Source: Nonlabens sp. Hel1_33_55
Lineage (GTDB): Bacteria > Bacteroidota > Bacteroidia > Flavobacteriales > Flavobacteriaceae
Assembly: GCF_900101765.1 (NCBI RefSeq)
Contig: NZ_LT627735.1
Span: forward strand, 806,001 to 870,000
Direction: 5' to 3'
DNA: 64,000 nt
In this document: positions 61,840 through 64,000 of the stretch, one piece after another
Numbering within the stretch: position 1 is the first letter of the stretch
How the letters are laid out: each line of letters begins with the position of its first letter
Notes under the pieces: generated by a model
Database searches by the model: none
Told to the model about the DNA's origin: nothing
Seen by the model: the letters and a program-made list of their open reading frames with translations, nothing else
Translations under genes and position numbers: made by a program

Positions 61840-62331
61840 CTAGATAGCTTTGTGTACATCTCCAGTTTTCATTCTCCACGCATCTAACATCCAGCTGGTA
61901 GTTTCCAGTTCACGAATGTAGGCACCTATCAAATCAATAGTTCCTTCATCTTCTGCAACGCCTGCAACTTCAACGACCTTGGACATTTGCTTTAGCAACG
62001 TGCCATGATCATCAATAAGTGCATTCACCATCTCAACGTCCTTAAGTTCAGACTTAGACTCTTTAATACTAGAAGTCGCGAGATACTCGCTGTAATTAGA
62101 AGTTGGCTGGAACCTTAAAGTCAATATGCGCTCTGCAATCTCATCAATTTTTAGAATGGCATCGTTGTACATTTCTTCAAATTTCACATGCAGGTCAAAA
62201 AAGTTGTGACCCAAAATATTCCAGTGAAAATTTCTAAGTTTTTGATAATACAAATGATAGTCAGCTAGAAGTACATTCAATTCTTTTGATGTGTTTTTAG
62301 CTTTCTCTGCATTAAAATTTAGGTAACTCAT
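61840..62331 (-). CDS. dps: Dps-family ferritin-like DNA-protection protein
   Basis: 163 residues forming a four-helix bundle. The interfacial ferroxidase-site residues are seen in NFHWNILGHNFFDLHVKFEEMYND (His, Asp and Glu). Dodecameric Dps stores iron and detoxifies hydrogen peroxide, and binds DNA in some species. No long Lys-rich N-terminal tail is present. The start codon overlaps the stop of a 43-residue ORF (ATGA), so the two are translationally coupled. Confidence 0.95.
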   Translation of the reverse strand: MSYLNFNAEKAKNTSKELNVLLADYHLYYQKLRNFHWNILGHNFFDLHVKFEEMYNDAILKIDEIAERILTLRFQPTSNYSEYLATSSIKESKSELKDVEMVNALIDDHGTLLKQMSKVVEVAGVAEDEGTIDLIGAYIRELETTSWMLDAWRMKTGDVHKAI

Positions 62332-62459
62332 TTCTTCTTTTTTTCTTTTTCTTTTTTATTAATAGTTGTAGAGTCAAGATCAAAATCCTTTGGTTTTGAA
62401 CGATCTCCTATTTCGCCTAGTGGCTTATCACTTTTGGTTCTTTCAAATTTGCGTTCCAT
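62328..62459 (-). CDS. Lysine-rich 43-residue protein coupled to dps
   Basis: ATG at 62457-62459, TGA at 62328-62330 inside the ATGA that also starts dps. The product, MERKFERTKSDKPLGEIGD then RSKPKDFDLDSTTINKKEK and a poly-Lys end, is hydrophilic and basic, with about a third Lys/Arg. The lysine tail resembles the DNA-binding extensions fused to Dps in other bacteria, here as a separate chain. It could instead be a leader peptide setting dps translation. No family is recognised. Confidence 0.65.
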   Translation of the reverse strand: MERKFERTKSDKPLGEIGDRSKPKDFDLDSTTINKKEKEKKKK

Positions 62460-62526
62460 AATTATTGTTTTCATTAAAGATAAACCGTGATGTTGTCATC
62501 TTTTAAAACATCATGTTAAAACGTGG

Positions 62527-63402
62527 TCAATTAGTGGGTAAGGCTGCGACTACAAAGAAAGTTTCAAAACTACCATCTGCTAATTCCATCCATATGAGTG
62601 GTGCAAAACCACGGTGTAGACTTTGCGAAACCATCGGCACAATCTCGTGGTAGGTCAAAGTTTCTTGCAAGGGTTGTGGTTTCATTTTCCATTGCTTTTT
62701 TTCGGGCAGGAAATAGGAGTTGGAGGTTTCCGCTTTCGCGAAAGCGAACTCATCCATATAATATCCCTTTATACAACGCTTATTGAGATACTTAAAATCA
62801 TGTTGCCACATCTCTCGCGGTATGTAAACATGCGCCAAAAAGCAAACCTGCTGCTTGACAGAATTTGTGTCGATGCCTATGGATTCCAGCAGTTCAATGG
62901 TTTCAGGAATTTGTAAAATGGGAAGCTGCTTATTTTTGAGATGATCAAATTTCTTAATAAAATTATCACGCCGGTTGGGACCTACATAATTTGAAAGCTC
63001 CTTGTTTTGATCACTGCTTAAATAGGTGGATGCATGAGTTTTGCCAGGCTCGTAGATGTAAAATTTATAAACCAATTCTACGTGTAATATTTGGTTGGTC
63101 TTGCGATGTTTGAGAATATAATCAATCTCGCCCAGAGTGCGATTGCCCCTAAAAATCTGGATATTGGAAGCGAGCACCTCATAATTAGAACTTTGCCTTG
63201 CGCAAAACTCAAAGAAATACTCCGCTCGTTTACCTAAAACAGTTCCATGTGGTATGTTAGGCAGTTCGAGCAAATTTTGTTGCTCATCTAAATGTGAGAA
63301 ATCAAAATTGGATAGTGGAAATTGTTGCAGACCACCTAAAGATCCTTGCCAAAACGTTGACGTTTGGTAAAAAGCGCTGAATCTATCATAATCGGTATTC
63401 AA
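62527..63402 (-). CDS. DUF1853 family protein (possible nuclease-like fold)
   Basis: 291 residues. KRAEYFFEF (59-67), RTLGEIDYILKHRKTNQILHVELVYKFY and SNYVGPNRRDNFIKKFDHLKNKQLPIL are the DUF1853 core. Glu61, Asp94 and Glu109 with Lys113 are placed like the acidic and lysine residues of PD-(D/E)XK enzymes, but the E-x3-K spacing is not canonical, so activity is open. AFAKA (220-224) comes from a palindrome. It overlaps the WbqC gene by 4 bp. Confidence 0.82.
   Translation of the reverse strand: MNTDYDRFSAFYQTSTFWQGSLGGLQQFPLSNFDFSHLDEQQNLLELPNIPHGTVLGKRAEYFFEFCARQSSNYEVLASNIQIFRGNRTLGEIDYILKHRKTNQILHVELVYKFYIYEPGKTHASTYLSSDQNKELSNYVGPNRRDNFIKKFDHLKNKQLPILQIPETIELLESIGIDTNSVKQQVCFLAHVYIPREMWQHDFKYLNKRCIKGYYMDEFAFAKAETSNSYFLPEKKQWKMKPQPLQETLTYHEIVPMVSQSLHRGFAPLIWMELADGSFETFFVVAALPTN
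62731..62746. repeat. Palindrome copy in the DUF1853 gene
   Basis: Exact copy read as AFAKA (220-224); right arm CGAACT conserved. Confidence 0.95.
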
Positions 63403-64000
63403 GATAGATTGACGTTTTTGAGATAGGCGCGGCTGGATGGACCCAAATTGAATAGAAGATCCAGGCCTGACATAGGAGTTTGAAATCCGTGTTTTTCCTG
63501 AAACACCTGCATGTAAGGATCTATATTTTGAGTAGATAGTTTTTTAGCAGTTATCAGGTATGTCGCAACATTGTTGCCTAAATATTCTTCAGCATATGCA
63601 AACTCATCTTTCATTTCTAGTTGAGATAACAACCACTGCATGGTTTTTATGTTCCAATCCATAAGCCGATCGGGTATATGATCATAGAGTCTTTTGAGAT
63701 CATCTTCATAATACTCGTAATACGGACTACTTTTATATGCGCTTGCTATACTCTTCAAATGATTGGACGCCCATGGCTGACTGTTGTCAATGGGAACATC
63801 CTTATATAGCATCGATGTTACCTTGCCATTATGGACAATAGGAATATTGAGCGTAAGAGGTCCATTAGCTGCTGCGATGTAACACCTACTGCGATAGGTT
63901 TGTTTCACATAGCTATCACTGGCATCCACCAGCAATCCATCATAATGAAAAATATGAATCAAGGATTCTACATCCACGAAATAGCTAGGATGTATGATGA
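63399..64000 (-). CDS. WbqC-family protein, 5' end outside the window
   Basis: The frame is open to the window edge. A GTG at 63975-63977 could start it, but the preceding codons read IIHPSYF, which is part of the family opening (HPSYFPSI-like), so the true start lies beyond position 64000. Within the window there are at least 200 residues: YVKQTYRSRCYIAAANGPLTLNIPI and QPWASNHLKSIASAYKSSPYYEYYEDDL are diagnostic. WbqC proteins occur in O-antigen loci and elsewhere in Bacteroidota; the reaction is unknown. It overlaps DUF1853 by 4 bp. Confidence 0.88.
   Translation of the reverse strand, partial: IIHPSYFVDVESLIHIFHYDGLLVDASDSYVKQTYRSRCYIAAANGPLTLNIPIVHNGKVTSMLYKDVPIDNSQPWASNHLKSIASAYKSSPYYEYYEDDLKRLYDHIPDRLMDWNIKTMQWLLSQLEMKDEFAYAEEYLGNNVATYLITAKKLSTQNIDPYMQVFQEKHGFQTPMSGLDLLFNLGPSSRAYLKNVNLS

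Overview
The window looks like a chromosomal segment of a marine-type member of the Flavobacteriaceae (phylum Bacteroidota). Grounds: moderately AT-rich DNA; promoters of the Bacteroidota form TTG-N(17-23)-TAnnTTTG; a C-terminal type IX secretion sorting domain; a Bacteroidota-type tyrosine recombinase; and many families restricted to this group (DUF4290, DUF4834, DUF6495, START-like, LamG/T9SS proteins). I cannot fix the genus; a Nonlabens-like relative is a guess. No rRNA, CRISPR array, insertion sequence or plasmid origin is visible. One tRNA (CAT anticodon) is present.

Layout. 1-482: the start of a tyrosine integrase reaching out of the window, 170 bp from the 3' end of mnmE, which suggests the edge of an integrated element. 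483-8221: mnmE, an S9 peptidase, DUF4268, a Gfo/Idh/MocA oxidoreductase, a ~100-nt structured intergenic repeat, pcm and an orphan LytTR response regulator. 8379-9547: rpsF-rpsR-rplI operon. 9610-14229: DUF6495, ogt, a MacB-like permease, an SDR and hisS. 14230-18112: a large LamG/T9SS surface protein and a LacI-type regulator. 18143-30744: housekeeping genes (tRNA, class IV aminotransferase, YqgE, HU, fmt, recQ, murA, rluE-like, carbonic anhydrase, Sua5/YrdC). 30746-34531: small membrane and TUDOR-like proteins, then an overlapping operon of acyltransferase-like protein, RluA-family synthase and aldehyde dehydrogenase. 35506-41073: DUF4834, YfhO-like membrane protein, glycosyltransferase and flippase in one tight operon for surface glycan export. 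41108-47362: a Ser/Arg-rich secreted protein, a lipoprotein, a photolyase-SDR-SRPBCC operon, CsbD and pterin dehydratase. 47473-53961: YebC, Kbp-like LysM protein, AcpH, phosphoglucosamine/phosphomannomutase, LpxL-type acyltransferase, rhomboid and TlpA-like thioredoxin. 54061-64000: a GAF protein, an HD + Pycsar-effector-like membrane protein, a giant metallophosphatase/kinase-like/Omp85 fusion, Dps with a translationally coupled mini-ORF, DUF1853 and WbqC.

The strongest unexplained signal is the perfect palindrome CGCTTTCGCGAAAGCG. Its 14-bp core occurs 15 times exactly and twice with one mismatch, about once per 3.8 kb and rather evenly, both between genes and inside coding sequences. Inside genes it is read in three frames, as AFAKA, RFRES or SLSRKR. 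Second-tier items are the HD-PycTM protein, the metallophosphatase/kinase/Omp85 fusion, the mnmE-linked integrase, a MurA with Asp in place of the active-site Cys, and an SDR in the photolyase operon that lacks the catalytic Tyr.
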